Part shown: piece by piece, positions 41,737 to 50,962 of the stretch
How positions within the stretch are numbered: the first letter of the stretch is position 1
Layout: every line of letters begins with the position of its first letter
From: Muribaculaceae bacterium
GTDB lineage: Bacteria; Bacteroidota; Bacteroidia; Bacteroidales; Muribaculaceae
Reading direction: 5' to 3'
NCBI GenBank assembly: GCA_017462345.1
Contig: JAFTRI010000026.1
Span: forward strand, 1-64,000
Length of the DNA stretch: 64,000 nt
The notes under the pieces: generated by a model
Databases searched by the model: none
What the model saw: the letters and a program-made list of their open reading frames with translations, nothing else
What the model was told of the DNA's origin: nothing
Made by a program: the position numbers and the translations under genes

Positions 41737-44700
41737 ATGTTTAAAAAAATTACATTACTACTGTCGCTTGTTGTGGCATTCAGCCTTAATGCAAGTGCAC
41801 AGTTGTCCTATTCGGCCGACTTCACTGCCGGAGCGGCATCGGACTGGACAGCAATCGACAACAATGCTTCCGGAACGACATGGGCTGCAAATGCGGATAT
41901 GAGTGGAGAAACCGGTATGTGTGTTTTAGAATCATCGTTTGATGACTATTATGTGTCACCTGCATTCGCTCTTGTCGCAGATGTGACATATACCATCAAA
42001 GCCCGTGCAGCGAATCCGTATGGGGTATGTGGCGGAACAATCACACTTGAAAATGGGACATCAGCCACCGATGCAACGACATTTGCTACTGTTGGAACAG
42101 TGAATGCCGCTTCGGTGTATTCATGGTCAGAAGCTACAGCCGATGAGTTTACCTTTACCCCGGCAGCCGACGGTACTTATTATTTCGCATTCCACTTGAC
42201 AGGAACAAGCGGAAATGCGTATAGTAACTACCTGCTTGACTTCTCGATTGAAGGGGCGCAGGGTTCACTTGCAACCGGAGGAGGAGAGGAAGAAACCCCA
42301 GAGACACCGGAGCTGGAAGAGGGCGAGTTCGTTATCGTAGAGAACTTTGACGATGACAGCCACTTCACAGCAAGCACCTCCGTGCCTGACGGATGGCTAT
42401 GTAACGGAGATTATCCGTTCAGCCGTAATACCGGTTCTTATTTCGGAGCAACAGCAAAATCAGGTTCATACGTATTTGGAACACCGGCAAGTTATTCATA
42501 CGGTCGCGGTGAGACTATTTTTACCCCATTGTTGAAGCTTGCCGCAGGGAAAGAGTGTACGATAACGTTCAGCGTGTGGGCTCCCGGTGGAGGTTCTTCA
42601 GCCCGAACCAACAAGATTATTGTTAGAGCCGCATCTTCACAGAGCTCGGATGCTACCACTACCCCGTGTGGTGAAGTGCCTGCAGCATTATATTCTTCAT
42701 GGAGCGAATTCTCGTTCACATTCACCCCAGAAACCGATGGTGAATATTGTTTCCACCTTGTTTTGGTAGCTTCAATCGGAAATTCAGGGAATGTAGCAAT
42801 CGATGATGTGACCATCAAGGGTACAGGCTACGGTGTTGAAAGCACACCCGGAACGGGAGAAGAAGAAGCAACAGCAGCCACACTCCCATATTCAATAGAC
42901 TTCACTGCCGGAGCGGCATCAGACTGGACAGCAATCGACAACAACGCTTCCGGAACGACATGGACTGCCAGTTCAGATCTTACAGGGGAACTTGGTCTGA
43001 GCGTGTCGGAGTCTTCATACGACGACTATTATGTATCGCCTGCGTTCACTCTTGAGGCCGATGTAACATATAATATTAAGATCCGTGCAGCTAATCCTTG
43101 GGGCGTTTGTGGCGGGTCAATCGCTCTTGAACAAGGAACATCGGCAACCGATGTGACTACATTTGAGTCAGTTGGAACGTTAAATCCTGCCACTGTTAAC
43201 AGCTGGGCAGAAGCAACGACGTCGGATGAATTCACATTTACCCCGACAGAAGCCGGTACTTACTATTTCGCTTTCCATATTACGGGAACACATAATATGC
43301 CGTACAGCTGTTATGTGTTAGACTTCTCGATTGAAGAAAAAGAGGCTGAGGTTGTACCTGTAGCACTTCCCTACGCTATCGACTTTACCGCAAAGGAAAA
43401 CACCGAGTGGACCACTATCGACAATGCCGGCGACCTTACCTGGAACTATGAGACCGACGGTTACAATATGAGCTATCCTGCGGTGTCGATTGCTCCGGGT
43501 TATGGCGTAGAGGTTACTGCCGACGACTATTATGTATCGCCTGCGTTCACTCTTGAGGCAGGAAAGGAATATAAGGTCTCTACACGTGTTGCCGACGGGT
43601 TCAACCTCTCGGGCGGAACATTCAATCTCATGATAGGTACTTCGGCAAAGGATGCTTCATCGTTCAAACTTGTTTCGGCATTGTCACCTGCCTACAGCTG
43701 GGATTATGATGATGGAAGGGCAACAACCAATCTTCCCGTTAAGGAATATACCGTTACTGTAGAGGAGACCGGTGTCTATTATTTTGCATACTATATGGCG
43801 ATAACCTGCAATGTCGGTTATCTTTACTCTCTTGTGGACTTTGCCGTGACAGAACCGCTTTACGTTACCGGTGACAATATCGGCGGAAACTGGGATGCCG
43901 TAAATCCTGACTCGTTCACATTGGATGCAATGAAGAATGCATACGTGTACACTGTGGATGAAAATACTGCCGCATTCAAGATCTCTACCGCCAAGGGCGA
44001 CTGGGACACATTCAACGCCAGCAATCTTGCCGCCGATGCCGCAATCACCAAGAACGGAACGGTCAATCTTTCGGTAAACAGCAGTGCCGACAACATCACG
44101 TTGCCATGGAAGGCCGACTGGACTATCTCTGTGGCTTCAGACCTGAAGACTTTGACTGCCCAAACCGACAGCTACCAGCCTCTATATATCTTCGGTTCAT
44201 TCCAAGGCTGGACTCCTGCATCTTCAACCCAAATGGCATGCTCTAACGGAGTATATTCGGTTGAGGGTCTTGAATTTGCCGCAGGCGGAAACTTTGCACT
44301 GTCGACTGTTCAGTCGGATGATTGGGATGCTGTGAATGCTGCCCGCTACGGCTTCGCTACCGATAATGCATTAGCCACTGATGGCGTTGCAATGCCTATT
44401 GTCAAGGGTGAGGGCGCAATCCAAGTCCCGTCGGAAGGTGTCTACACTATATCGGTGAGCCTTGAGGATATGACCGTAACAGTAAGCCGCACGGGAGATC
44501 TTCCTGTGGAATATCCCGCCGCATTGTATGTGCTCGGTAATCTGAGCAGCGGTTCATGGTTGCCCAATGCCGGTGTTGAACTCGCAATGGGCGAAGACGG
44601 AGTGTACAGCGGAAGCTTCGAACTTGTACAGCAGACCGACGGTTATGCCTACTTCTCGTTTGCCACTGCACTCAGTGCCAGCAGCGATGACTGGTCGGCA

Positions 44701-45033
44701 GTCAATGCATCGGTGAGATATGGGGCAACTGAATCCAATGCCACTCTTGAAAAGAATGTGCCGGCAACGATCGTGGCTGATAACAGCGGTAACCCCAATG
44801 CATGGAGAATCGCTGTTGCAGAGAGCGCGACAGTGAGCGTAACCGTAAGCCTTGTAGATATGACAGTGGTTATCGATCAGGTGGCTTCCGGTATCGAAGG
44901 TGTTGAGGCTGAGGTTGCCAATGCCGAGGCTGTCTACTACAACCTGCAGGGTATCAAGGTTGCCAATCCTGCTGCCGGTGAGGTTTATATCGTGCGTCGC
45001 GGTAATACCGTAACCAAGGAGGTCAAGTTCTAA
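41737..45033 (+). CDS. Large modular secreted protein: jelly-roll repeats, SusE/F-like modules and T9SS-type tail
   Basis: A 1098-residue exported protein. Signal peptide (MFKKITLLLSLVVAFSLNASAQ). Residues about 25-170, 385-540 and 545-710 are three copies of a carbohydrate- or adhesin-like beta domain (core DDYYVSPAF, AxNPxGVCGG, TFTPxxxGTYYFAFH); a divergent fourth (about 200-365, VENFDDDSHFTAS) lies between copies 1 and 2. Then come three modules resembling SusE/SusF starch-binding domains (LYVTGDNIGGNWDAVNP, LYIFGSFQGWTPASS, LYVLGNLSSGSWLPNAG). The tail VYYNLQGIKVANPAAGEVYI followed by a basic RRG-TVTKEVKF end resembles a T9SS sorting domain; sprA is in the same window. Surface glycan binding or adhesion is inferred. 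Nucleotide repeats show recent duplication. Confidence 0.8.
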   Translation: MFKKITLLLSLVVAFSLNASAQLSYSADFTAGAASDWTAIDNNASGTTWAANADMSGETGMCVLESSFDDYYVSPAFALVADVTYTIKARAANPYGVCGGTITLENGTSATDATTFATVGTVNAASVYSWSEATADEFTFTPAADGTYYFAFHLTGTSGNAYSNYLLDFSIEGAQGSLATGGGEEETPETPELEEGEFVIVENFDDDSHFTASTSVPDGWLCNGDYPFSRNTGSYFGATAKSGSYVFGTPASYSYGRGETIFTPLLKLAAGKECTITFSVWAPGGGSSARTNKIIVRAASSQSSDATTTPCGEVPAALYSSWSEFSFTFTPETDGEYCFHLVLVASIGNSGNVAIDDVTIKGTGYGVESTPGTGEEEATAATLPYSIDFTAGAASDWTAIDNNASGTTWTASSDLTGELGLSVSESSYDDYYVSPAFTLEADVTYNIKIRAANPWGVCGGSIALEQGTSATDVTTFESVGTLNPATVNSWAEATTSDEFTFTPTEAGTYYFAFHITGTHNMPYSCYVLDFSIEEKEAEVVPVALPYAIDFTAKENTEWTTIDNAGDLTWNYETDGYNMSYPAVSIAPGYGVEVTADDYYVSPAFTLEAGKEYKVSTRVADGFNLSGGTFNLMIGTSAKDASSFKLVSALSPAYSWDYDDGRATTNLPVKEYTVTVEETGVYYFAYYMAITCNVGYLYSLVDFAVTEPLYVTGDNIGGNWDAVNPDSFTLDAMKNAYVYTVDENTAAFKISTAKGDWDTFNASNLAADAAITKNGTVNLSVNSSADNITLPWKADWTISVASDLKTLTAQTDSYQPLYIFGSFQGWTPASSTQMACSNGVYSVEGLEFAAGGNFALSTVQSDDWDAVNAARYGFATDNALATDGVAMPIVKGEGAIQVPSEGVYTISVSLEDMTVTVSRTGDLPVEYPAALYVLGNLSSGSWLPNAGVELAMGEDGVYSGSFELVQQTDGYAYFSFATALSASSDDWSAVNASVRYGATESNATLEKNVPATIVADNSGNPNAWRIAVAESATVSVTVSLVDMTVVIDQVASGIEGVEAEVANAEAVYYNLQGIKVANPAAGEVYIVRRGNTVTKEVKF
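41821..42963 (+). repeat. Pair of 63-nt direct repeats 1080 nt apart
   Basis: 41821-41883 and 42901-42963 agree at 61 of 63 bases. Both encode the same stretch beginning FTAGAASDWTAIDNNASGTT, at the start of repeat domains 1 and 2. Confidence 0.9.
43020..43559 (+). repeat. Pair of 39-nt identical direct repeats 501 nt apart
   Basis: 43020-43058 and 43521-43559 are identical over 39 bases and encode DDYYVSPAFTLEA in repeat domains 2 and 3. The flanks diverge, which suggests gene conversion or strong local constraint. Confidence 0.9.
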
Positions 45034-45083
45034 ATGATGACGAATGATTGAGTACCGGGGAATGCCGGTATTCAGAATGGATG

Positions 45084-45117
45084 AGGAGGTGTGTCATTTT
45101 TTTGACACACCTCCTTT
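45084..45117 (+). terminator. Terminator of the modular secreted protein gene
   Basis: AGGAGGTGTGTCA (45084-45096) pairs with TGACACACCTCCT (45103-45115) around a loop of six T; TTTGTT follows. Confidence 0.85.
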
Positions 45118-45149
45118 GTTGTATGCCTGAGGGGTCGAGAGGCTTGGTT

Positions 45150-45265
45150 TACCGATGACCCCCTCAGCCGGCAGGGCGGCAGCTCCCCCTCGTAGGGGGA
45201 GCACTTGTTGGGTGGATGCGTGAGGTTTGAAGGGGAGCAATTTCCCTCTTGTAGGGGGCGATTGG
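45150..45265. repeat. REP-like intergenic element with two G/C-rich dyads
   Basis: GCTCCCCCT-CGT-AGGGGGAGC (45182-45202) is a perfect 9-bp dyad preceded by a CCCCCTCAGCCGGCAGGGCG segment; a weaker related dyad follows at about 45238-45265 (TTTCCCTCTTGTAGGGGGCG). The composition differs sharply from both neighbouring genes. It looks like an interspersed palindromic repeat; copy number cannot be judged from one window. Confidence 0.55.
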
Positions 45266-45308
45266 TGAATTTGTGCGAAGATCGCATGTCATGAAAATTT
45301 ATTGGCAT

Positions 45309-45316
45309 TATCTTTG
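45309..45316 (+). promoter_or_regulatory. -7 promoter box of the zinc metallopeptidase gene
   Basis: Reads TATCTTTG; leader about 32 nt to ATG 45355. Confidence 0.65.
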
Positions 45317-45354
45317 CATCATAAAACCGTGTATTAATATCCAATATCAAGACT

Positions 45355-46026
45355 ATGTTAATTATTTTTATTGCAATAGCGGTTATAAGCTATATCGTAC
45401 AAGCCAACCTTAACAGCAAGATGCAGCGTTACAGCAAGATTCCTGTTGCCAACGGGATGACCGGCCGTGATGTCGCGCTGCGTATGCTTTCTCAGAACGG
45501 GCTTTCACACGTGCAGGTCACTCAGGTCGACGGGAAGCTGACCGACCATTACAATCCGGCAAACCATACAGTAAATCTAAGCAAGGATGTGTATTACGGC
45601 AATGATATTGCCGCTGCGGCGATTGCTGCACACGAGTGCGGACATGCCGTGCAGCATGCGACGGCATATTCATTCCTGCAAATGCGCTCGAATCTTGTGC
45701 CGATTGTGGGATTCGCGTCGAAATTCACGCCCTGGCTGTTGCTTGCCGGCATACTTACAGTCGAAACAGTCCCTGTGTTGCTCCTTGCCGGAATAGTATT
45801 GTTTGCCTTGACGACACTTTTCAGTTTCGTGACGCTTCCTGTCGAGATTGATGCTTCCCGCCGGGCACTTGCATGGCTCAACGGTTCAGGAATAACCGAT
45901 GCCGCTACTCACGACAAGGCAAAAGATGCCTTGAAAAGTGCGGCATACACATACGTGGTTGCGGCTCTCAGCTCGCTTGCGACACTTATTTACTATGTCA
46001 TGATATTCACCAGCCGCCGGGACTAA
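45355..46026 (+). CDS. YugP-type neutral zinc metallopeptidase
   Basis: A 223-residue integral membrane protein of the DUF2342-unrelated YugP family (zinc-dependent, M-type). It begins with a membrane segment (IIFIAIAVISYIVQA), contains the zinc motif AAIAAHECGHAVQHA and has two or three more membrane segments (LLLAGILTVETVPVLLLAGIVLFAL; YVVAALSSLATLIYYVMIF). The VEIDASRRAL segment after them is characteristic. Substrate unknown. Followed by hisS with its own promoter. Confidence 0.85.
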   Translation: MLIIFIAIAVISYIVQANLNSKMQRYSKIPVANGMTGRDVALRMLSQNGLSHVQVTQVDGKLTDHYNPANHTVNLSKDVYYGNDIAAAAIAAHECGHAVQHATAYSFLQMRSNLVPIVGFASKFTPWLLLAGILTVETVPVLLLAGIVLFALTTLFSFVTLPVEIDASRRALAWLNGSGITDAATHDKAKDALKSAAYTYVVAALSSLATLIYYVMIFTSRRD

Positions 46027-46042
46027 TGTCGCAATTATTTAG

Positions 46043-46050
46043 TAACTTTG
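46043..46050 (+). promoter_or_regulatory. -7 promoter box of hisS
   Basis: Reads TAACTTTG; leader about 26 nt to ATG 46082. It lies just past the stop of the metallopeptidase gene. Confidence 0.65.
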
Positions 46051-46081
46051 CATTCCCTATCTAACGAAAAACAGAACAGCA

Positions 46082-47443
46082 ATGGCACAGAAACCATCCA
46101 TACCTAAGGGTACGCGTGACTTTTCCCCATCGGAGATGGCACGACGCAATTATATTTTCGATACAATACGTGAAGTGTTCAAACTTTACGGTTTCAAGCA
46201 GATAGAGACTCCTGCAATGGAGAACCTGTCGACCCTTATGGGGAAATACGGGGAGGAGGGTGACAAGCTGCTGTTCAAGGTACTCAATTCGGGTGACTAT
46301 CTGAGCAAGGCTGACAAGAACCTGATAGAGTCGGGCGACTGTGTGAGGCTGGCATCCCAACTGTGTGAAAAGGGGTTGCGTTATGACCTGACGGTACCAT
46401 TTGCCCGGTATGTGGTGCAGCACCGCAATGAACTCCAGTTCCCGTTCAAGCGGTTCCAGATTCAGCCGGTGTGGAGAGCCGACCGCCCCCAGAAAGGCCG
46501 TTACCGTGAATTCTACCAGTGTGATGCCGATATTGTGGGCAGTGACTCGTTGGTGAACGAGATAGAGCTGTTGCAGCTGATAGACGAGGTGTTCAAGCGT
46601 CTGAAGATAAATATTACCATCAAGCTGAACAACCGTAAGGTGCTTGCAGGAATAGCCGAGCTGATCGGAGCCCCGGAGAAGATTGTGGACATAACAGTCG
46701 CAATAGACAAGATCGACAAGATAGGCATCGACAATGTAAATGCCGAATTGCGTGAACGCGGGCTCGGTGAGGAGGCTATATCAGCACTCCAGCCGATACT
46801 GTCTATAGACGGTACTCTACCTGAACGGCTTGCCAGGCTTGACGAAATACTGTCGGTGTCGGAAATAGGAAAGAAGGGTGTAGAGGAGCTGCGTGAGGTG
46901 ACGGACGGTATAGAAACCATGGGGCTTCATGCAACGCTTGACCTCGATGTGTCACTCGCGCGCGGATTGAATTATTATACCGGCACCATAATCGAGGTCA
47001 AGGCACAGGATGTGGAGATAGGCAGTATCACCGGTGGCGGACGCTATGACAATCTTACCGGTGTGTTCGGTTTGCCGGGGGTGTCGGGAGTGGGTATCTC
47101 ATTCGGAGCAGACCGTATCTACGATGTCCTTAACGCACTTGACCTGTATCCTTCAGATACGTGCTCGTCAACCAGGGTGATGTTTACCAATTTCGGGACT
47201 GCCGAGGCCGGAGCAGCGATGAAAATGCTCAAACAGTTGCGTATGGCAGGAATATCAGCGGAGATTTATCCCGACAGTGCAAAAATGAAAAAGCAGATGG
47301 GATATGCCGATGCCCTTGCAATACCATACGTGGCAATTGTAGGGGAAACGGAGATGGCTGAGAATAAGCTAATGCTCAAGGAGATGGCGACAGGCGAGCA
47401 ACAGCTGCTGTCGGTCGAGGAAGCGATTGAAAAACTGAAATAG
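46082..47443 (+). CDS. hisS: Histidyl-tRNA synthetase
   Basis: Class II aminoacyl-tRNA synthetase, 453 residues. Motif 1 region around [13 protein letters not shown]; motif 2 [27 protein letters not shown]; histidine motifs [15 protein letters not shown] and [12 protein letters not shown]; motif 3 [16 protein letters not shown]-terminal anticodon-binding domain ([20 protein letters not shown]). Its cognate tRNA-His is at 2801-2875 in the same window. GH9 follows after 24 nt without a clear promoter. Confidence 0.97.
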   Translation: MAQKPSIPKGTRDFSPSEMARRNYIFDTIREVFKLYGFKQIETPAMENLSTLMGKYGEEGDKLLFKVLNSGDYLSKADKNLIESGDCVRLASQLCEKGLRYDLTVPFARYVVQHRNELQFPFKRFQIQPVWRADRPQKGRYREFYQCDADIVGSDSLVNEIELLQLIDEVFKRLKINITIKLNNRKVLAGIAELIGAPEKIVDITVAIDKIDKIGIDNVNAELRERGLGEEAISALQPILSIDGTLPERLARLDEILSVSEIGKKGVEELREVTDGIETMGLHATLDLDVSLARGLNYYTGTIIEVKAQDVEIGSITGGGRYDNLTGVFGLPGVSGVGISFGADRIYDVLNALDLYPSDTCSSTRVMFTNFGTAEAGAAMKMLKQLRMAGISAEIYPDSAKMKKQMGYADALAIPYVAIVGETEMAENKLMLKEMATGEQQLLSVEEAIEKLK

Positions 47444-47467
47444 AGGGGATTCCCCAGCAGCGGAGAT

Positions 47468-49282
47468 ATGCACAGGACGATTGTAAGTGCAGCGGTGGCG
47501 AGTATTGCCGGATTATGCACAATGGCCGGAAATGTCATCAGGGTAAATCAGGCGGGTTATCTGGAAGACGATATGAAGGTCGCGGTAATGCTTATGTCAG
47601 AGGCTGTTGACAGTGAGACAGTAAAAAACGTAGAAAACTTTAAGATAACTGATGCCGCCAGCGGCAGGGAACGGATAGTGGATGCCGTTAAGGTCACCGA
47701 GCCGTGGGCGCCGTCGGCCATGTCATTGAGGATAGATTTCTCATCGGTCACAGAGCCAGGGGAGTATTATATAACCGCCTTGGGGACACGTTCGGGAAAA
47801 ATAAGGATAGGCAATGATGTCTATGCCGGGGCTCAGGAAATCCCGCTGTATTACATGCGCCAGCAGAGATGCGGTTATAATCCGTCGCTCGGAGATTCGT
47901 GCCACTGTCATGACGGACGCCTTGTGTTGAGCGGAAAGGATGACGGACGATATGTGGATGTAGTGGGCGGATGGCATGATGCGTCCGATTATCTGCAATA
48001 TCTCACGACATCGGGCAATGCCGTTTATCAGATGCTTTTTGCCTACCGGCAGACACCCGGGGTGTGGGGAGACAGTTTTAATGACCGAGGCGAACGCGGG
48101 GCAAACGGAGTCCCTGACATATTGGATGAGTCCCGCTGGGGATTGCAGTGGATGATGAAGATGAATCCGGCTGACAGCCTGTTCCTGAACCAGATAGCCG
48201 ATGACCGGGATCACCGGTTTGCCGGTCTTCCGGCAGATGACCCTGTCGATTATGGTTGGGGTGCGGGTAAAGAACGTCCAGTGTATCCCTGCTCGGGAAA
48301 ACCGTACGGACTGGAGTCGAACTATAATGACAGCAAAGGCCTTGCATCATCGGTCGGTAAATTCTGTTCATCGTTTGCCCTCGGTGCAGAGGTGTTTGCC
48401 GGAATAGATGCCGAATTTGCCACTGAGCTACGTCGCCGGTCAGCTAATGCATACGAGGTTGCCAAAGCCCATCCGGGAGCATGCCAGACAGCTCCGTGCG
48501 TATCGCCATATTACTATGAGGAGGACAATTGGGCTGATGATATGGAACTTGCCGCAATGGAGATGTACCGCGCCACGGGTGAACGCGGGTATCTTAAAGA
48601 TGCAGTGGATTACGGCCGGCAGGAACCTGTAACACCGTGGATGGGCGCGGATTCGGCTCATCATTACCAGTGGTATCCGTTTGTCAATCTTGGGCATGCA
48701 TGGCTTGCAATGGAGAAGGACATGCGCGTGAGGGAGGAGTTCCTGCGCAATATCCGTTCGGGATTGCAACGTGTCAAGGATCGAGCCGGAAACAATGCGT
48801 TCAGTCATGGAATCCCGTTTATCTGGTGTTCAAATAACCTGACTGTGGCTTTTATAACACAGGCAATGCTATACCGCGAATTGAGCGGAGACAACAGTTT
48901 CAGGGAGATTGAAACCGCAATGCGGGACTGGCTATTCGGCGTAAATCCTTGGGGAAAGTGCATGATAGTGGGGTTGCCGGCAGATGGGGATTTCCCGACA
49001 GACCCGCACTCGGCCCTGACCAATCTTGAAAAGATACAGGTTACCGGTGGGCTGGTAGACGGTCCGGTGTACGGAAACATCTTCAAGTCGTTGCGTGGCG
49101 TGCATCTGCGTAATGCCGACCGCTATGCCGCATTCCAAAATGATATTGTGGTCTACCATGATGACTATGCCGACTATTCGACCAATGAGCCGACGATGGA
49201 CGGGACAGCCTCGATGACATTCTTCCTTGGCAAACTCGCTTCAGCGGGAAACAAAAAAGATGATGAAAAACATGACATGTAG
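47468..49282 (+). CDS. Glycoside hydrolase family 9 (cellulase-type) protein
   Basis: A 604-residue secreted glycosidase. Short signal-like N-terminus (VASIAGLCTMAG), an N-terminal Ig-like CelD_N domain (VIRVNQAGYLEDDMKVAVML, about 23-115) and an (alpha/alpha)6 GH9 domain with the catalytic Asp pair in GGWHDASDY (Asp171, Asp174), NGVPDILDESRWGLQWMMKM, and near the C-terminus the general-acid Glu in STNEPTMDGTASM. GH9 enzymes cut beta-glucans, cellulose or related chains. The C-terminal 23 nt overlap the M23 gene, so the two are probably translated together. Confidence 0.92.
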   Translation: MHRTIVSAAVASIAGLCTMAGNVIRVNQAGYLEDDMKVAVMLMSEAVDSETVKNVENFKITDAASGRERIVDAVKVTEPWAPSAMSLRIDFSSVTEPGEYYITALGTRSGKIRIGNDVYAGAQEIPLYYMRQQRCGYNPSLGDSCHCHDGRLVLSGKDDGRYVDVVGGWHDASDYLQYLTTSGNAVYQMLFAYRQTPGVWGDSFNDRGERGANGVPDILDESRWGLQWMMKMNPADSLFLNQIADDRDHRFAGLPADDPVDYGWGAGKERPVYPCSGKPYGLESNYNDSKGLASSVGKFCSSFALGAEVFAGIDAEFATELRRRSANAYEVAKAHPGACQTAPCVSPYYYEEDNWADDMELAAMEMYRATGERGYLKDAVDYGRQEPVTPWMGADSAHHYQWYPFVNLGHAWLAMEKDMRVREEFLRNIRSGLQRVKDRAGNNAFSHGIPFIWCSNNLTVAFITQAMLYRELSGDNSFREIETAMRDWLFGVNPWGKCMIVGLPADGDFPTDPHSALTNLEKIQVTGGLVDGPVYGNIFKSLRGVHLRNADRYAAFQNDIVVYHDDYADYSTNEPTMDGTASMTFFLGKLASAGNKKDDEKHDM

Positions 49283-50954
49283 AATAGTATGTGCAGCAGC
49301 CATGGCGTTATTGGCCGGGGTGGTGCATTCAGCGAGCGAGACGTTACCCCAATTGCACCGTCCGTTGGATATACCAATGGTGTTGAGCGGTAATTTCGGA
49401 GAATTGCGAAATAATCATTTTCATTCGGGGCTTGATTTCAAGACCCAGGGAAAGACCGGTTTCCCGATATATTGTGCAGAGGACGGATATGTGTCGCGGG
49501 TACTTGTCTCGCCGTGGGGGTTCGGCCGTGCCATATATGTCGTACATCCGTCCATAGGCCTGACAACGGTCTATGGGCATCTTGAGGCATTCTCAAACAA
49601 GATAGACAAGATTGTCAGACAGGAGCAATACCGTCAGGAGTCATTCAGGGTCGACATGTCGTTTTCTCCTGATGAGATACCTGTCAGGAAAGGGGAAATT
49701 ATAGCCCGCAGCGGTAATTCAGGCTCATCGGGCGGTCCGCATCTGCACATGGATGTCCGAGAGACAGCGACTGAGAACCCTCTCGACCCGATGCCCTATT
49801 TCAAGAAGTATATCAAGGATAATGTCGCCCCCAGTGTGCGGTCGATAGCATTATATCCGGAGGATGACAGCGGAGTCGTCGACGGTGTCGGGAGAGCCGC
49901 CTACCGTCAACCTGCAAAATTCGGTGAGCCTTTTGTGGCATGGGGCAGGGTCGTTCCCGGAATCAAGGCATACGACAAGATGCCCGGAGTAAGCAATATA
50001 TACGGGGTCAAATACCTGACGCTGGAAATCGACGGGAAGCAGGTGTACCGAAGGGTAATAGAACGGTTCAGCTTTGACAGCACGCGTGCTGTCCACACAT
50101 TGGTCAATTATCCTGACAAAGTGAACAAGTCGTCGTGGGTGATGGTAACCAGAGTGCCGAAAAGCAGACCTCTCGGGGCAATGATAGAAACCGATGGAGA
50201 CAACGGTGTCATCACCATTAATGAGGAACGCGATTATAATTGCCGTTTCCTGCTGGAGGATGAACATGGCAACAGGTCGTCGGTAAAGTTTGTGATCCGT
50301 GGCAAGAGATCGGAAATTCCGGAGAAGCGCGATGCCGGAACCCTCTTCCGGTATGACGGGACAAACTCCTATAATATGAACGGGTTGAAAGTGATGTTCC
50401 AACCCGGTACATTCTATGATGACATCTATTTCAGCACTAAATGTTCGGACGATGCAGGCTACTGTTCGCCGGTACATAGTGTGGGCTCGGCTGATATACC
50501 GTTGCACAAGAGTTTCGATATGGAGATAGATGTCACCCGTGACACATTGGTTGACAAACGCAAATACTGTCTTGTGAGGATAGACGGCAAGTCAAAACGG
50601 GCAGTGCCGGCAGAATATAAGGAGGGGAAAATGGTGACACGGGTCAACCGGTTCGGAAAATACACCGTTACAACCGATACAAAGTCGCCTACGGTTACTC
50701 CACGACGGCCGGCTCGTTGGGGAAAACGCAGATGTGTAAGCTACAGAATATCAGATGGCATGAGCGGTGTAGAGTCATACCGTGGCGAGATCGACGGGAA
50801 GTTCGTATTGTTTGAATATGACGGGAAATCAGGGCTGTTGACCTACCGTCCGGAATCTTCAAGGGTCAAAAAGGGGAAGAAACATGTCGTGACAATGACC
50901 GTAACCGATGCATGCGGGAACACAACGGAGTCACGTTCGACATTCGTGTGGTAG
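49260..50954 (+). CDS. M23 family metallopeptidase (active-site intact)
   Basis: A 564-residue exported peptidoglycan or peptide hydrolase. Signal peptide (CAAAMALLAGVVHSAS), then an N-terminal M23 domain with all ligands: HSGLD (His55, Asp59), YGHLE (about 105-109) and HLHMD (161-165). The remaining 400 residues are beta-rich, possibly Ig-like domains (GVESYRGEIDGKFVLFEYDG near the end). Two tandem ATGs at 49260 and 49263 lie inside the GH9 3' end. Contrast with the degenerate LytM protein at 18752. Convergent with fmt. Confidence 0.9.
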   Translation: MMKNMTCRIVCAAAMALLAGVVHSASETLPQLHRPLDIPMVLSGNFGELRNNHFHSGLDFKTQGKTGFPIYCAEDGYVSRVLVSPWGFGRAIYVVHPSIGLTTVYGHLEAFSNKIDKIVRQEQYRQESFRVDMSFSPDEIPVRKGEIIARSGNSGSSGGPHLHMDVRETATENPLDPMPYFKKYIKDNVAPSVRSIALYPEDDSGVVDGVGRAAYRQPAKFGEPFVAWGRVVPGIKAYDKMPGVSNIYGVKYLTLEIDGKQVYRRVIERFSFDSTRAVHTLVNYPDKVNKSSWVMVTRVPKSRPLGAMIETDGDNGVITINEERDYNCRFLLEDEHGNRSSVKFVIRGKRSEIPEKRDAGTLFRYDGTNSYNMNGLKVMFQPGTFYDDIYFSTKCSDDAGYCSPVHSVGSADIPLHKSFDMEIDVTRDTLVDKRKYCLVRIDGKSKRAVPAEYKEGKMVTRVNRFGKYTVTTDTKSPTVTPRRPARWGKRRCVSYRISDGMSGVESYRGEIDGKFVLFEYDGKSGLLTYRPESSRVKKGKKHVVTMTVTDACGNTTESRSTFVW

Positions 50955-50962
50955 GCTACCGC

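Noticed and set aside
45072-45350. 92-residue minus-strand frame
   Set aside because: Covers a terminator hairpin, the REP-like dyads and the metallopeptidase promoter; no protein character.
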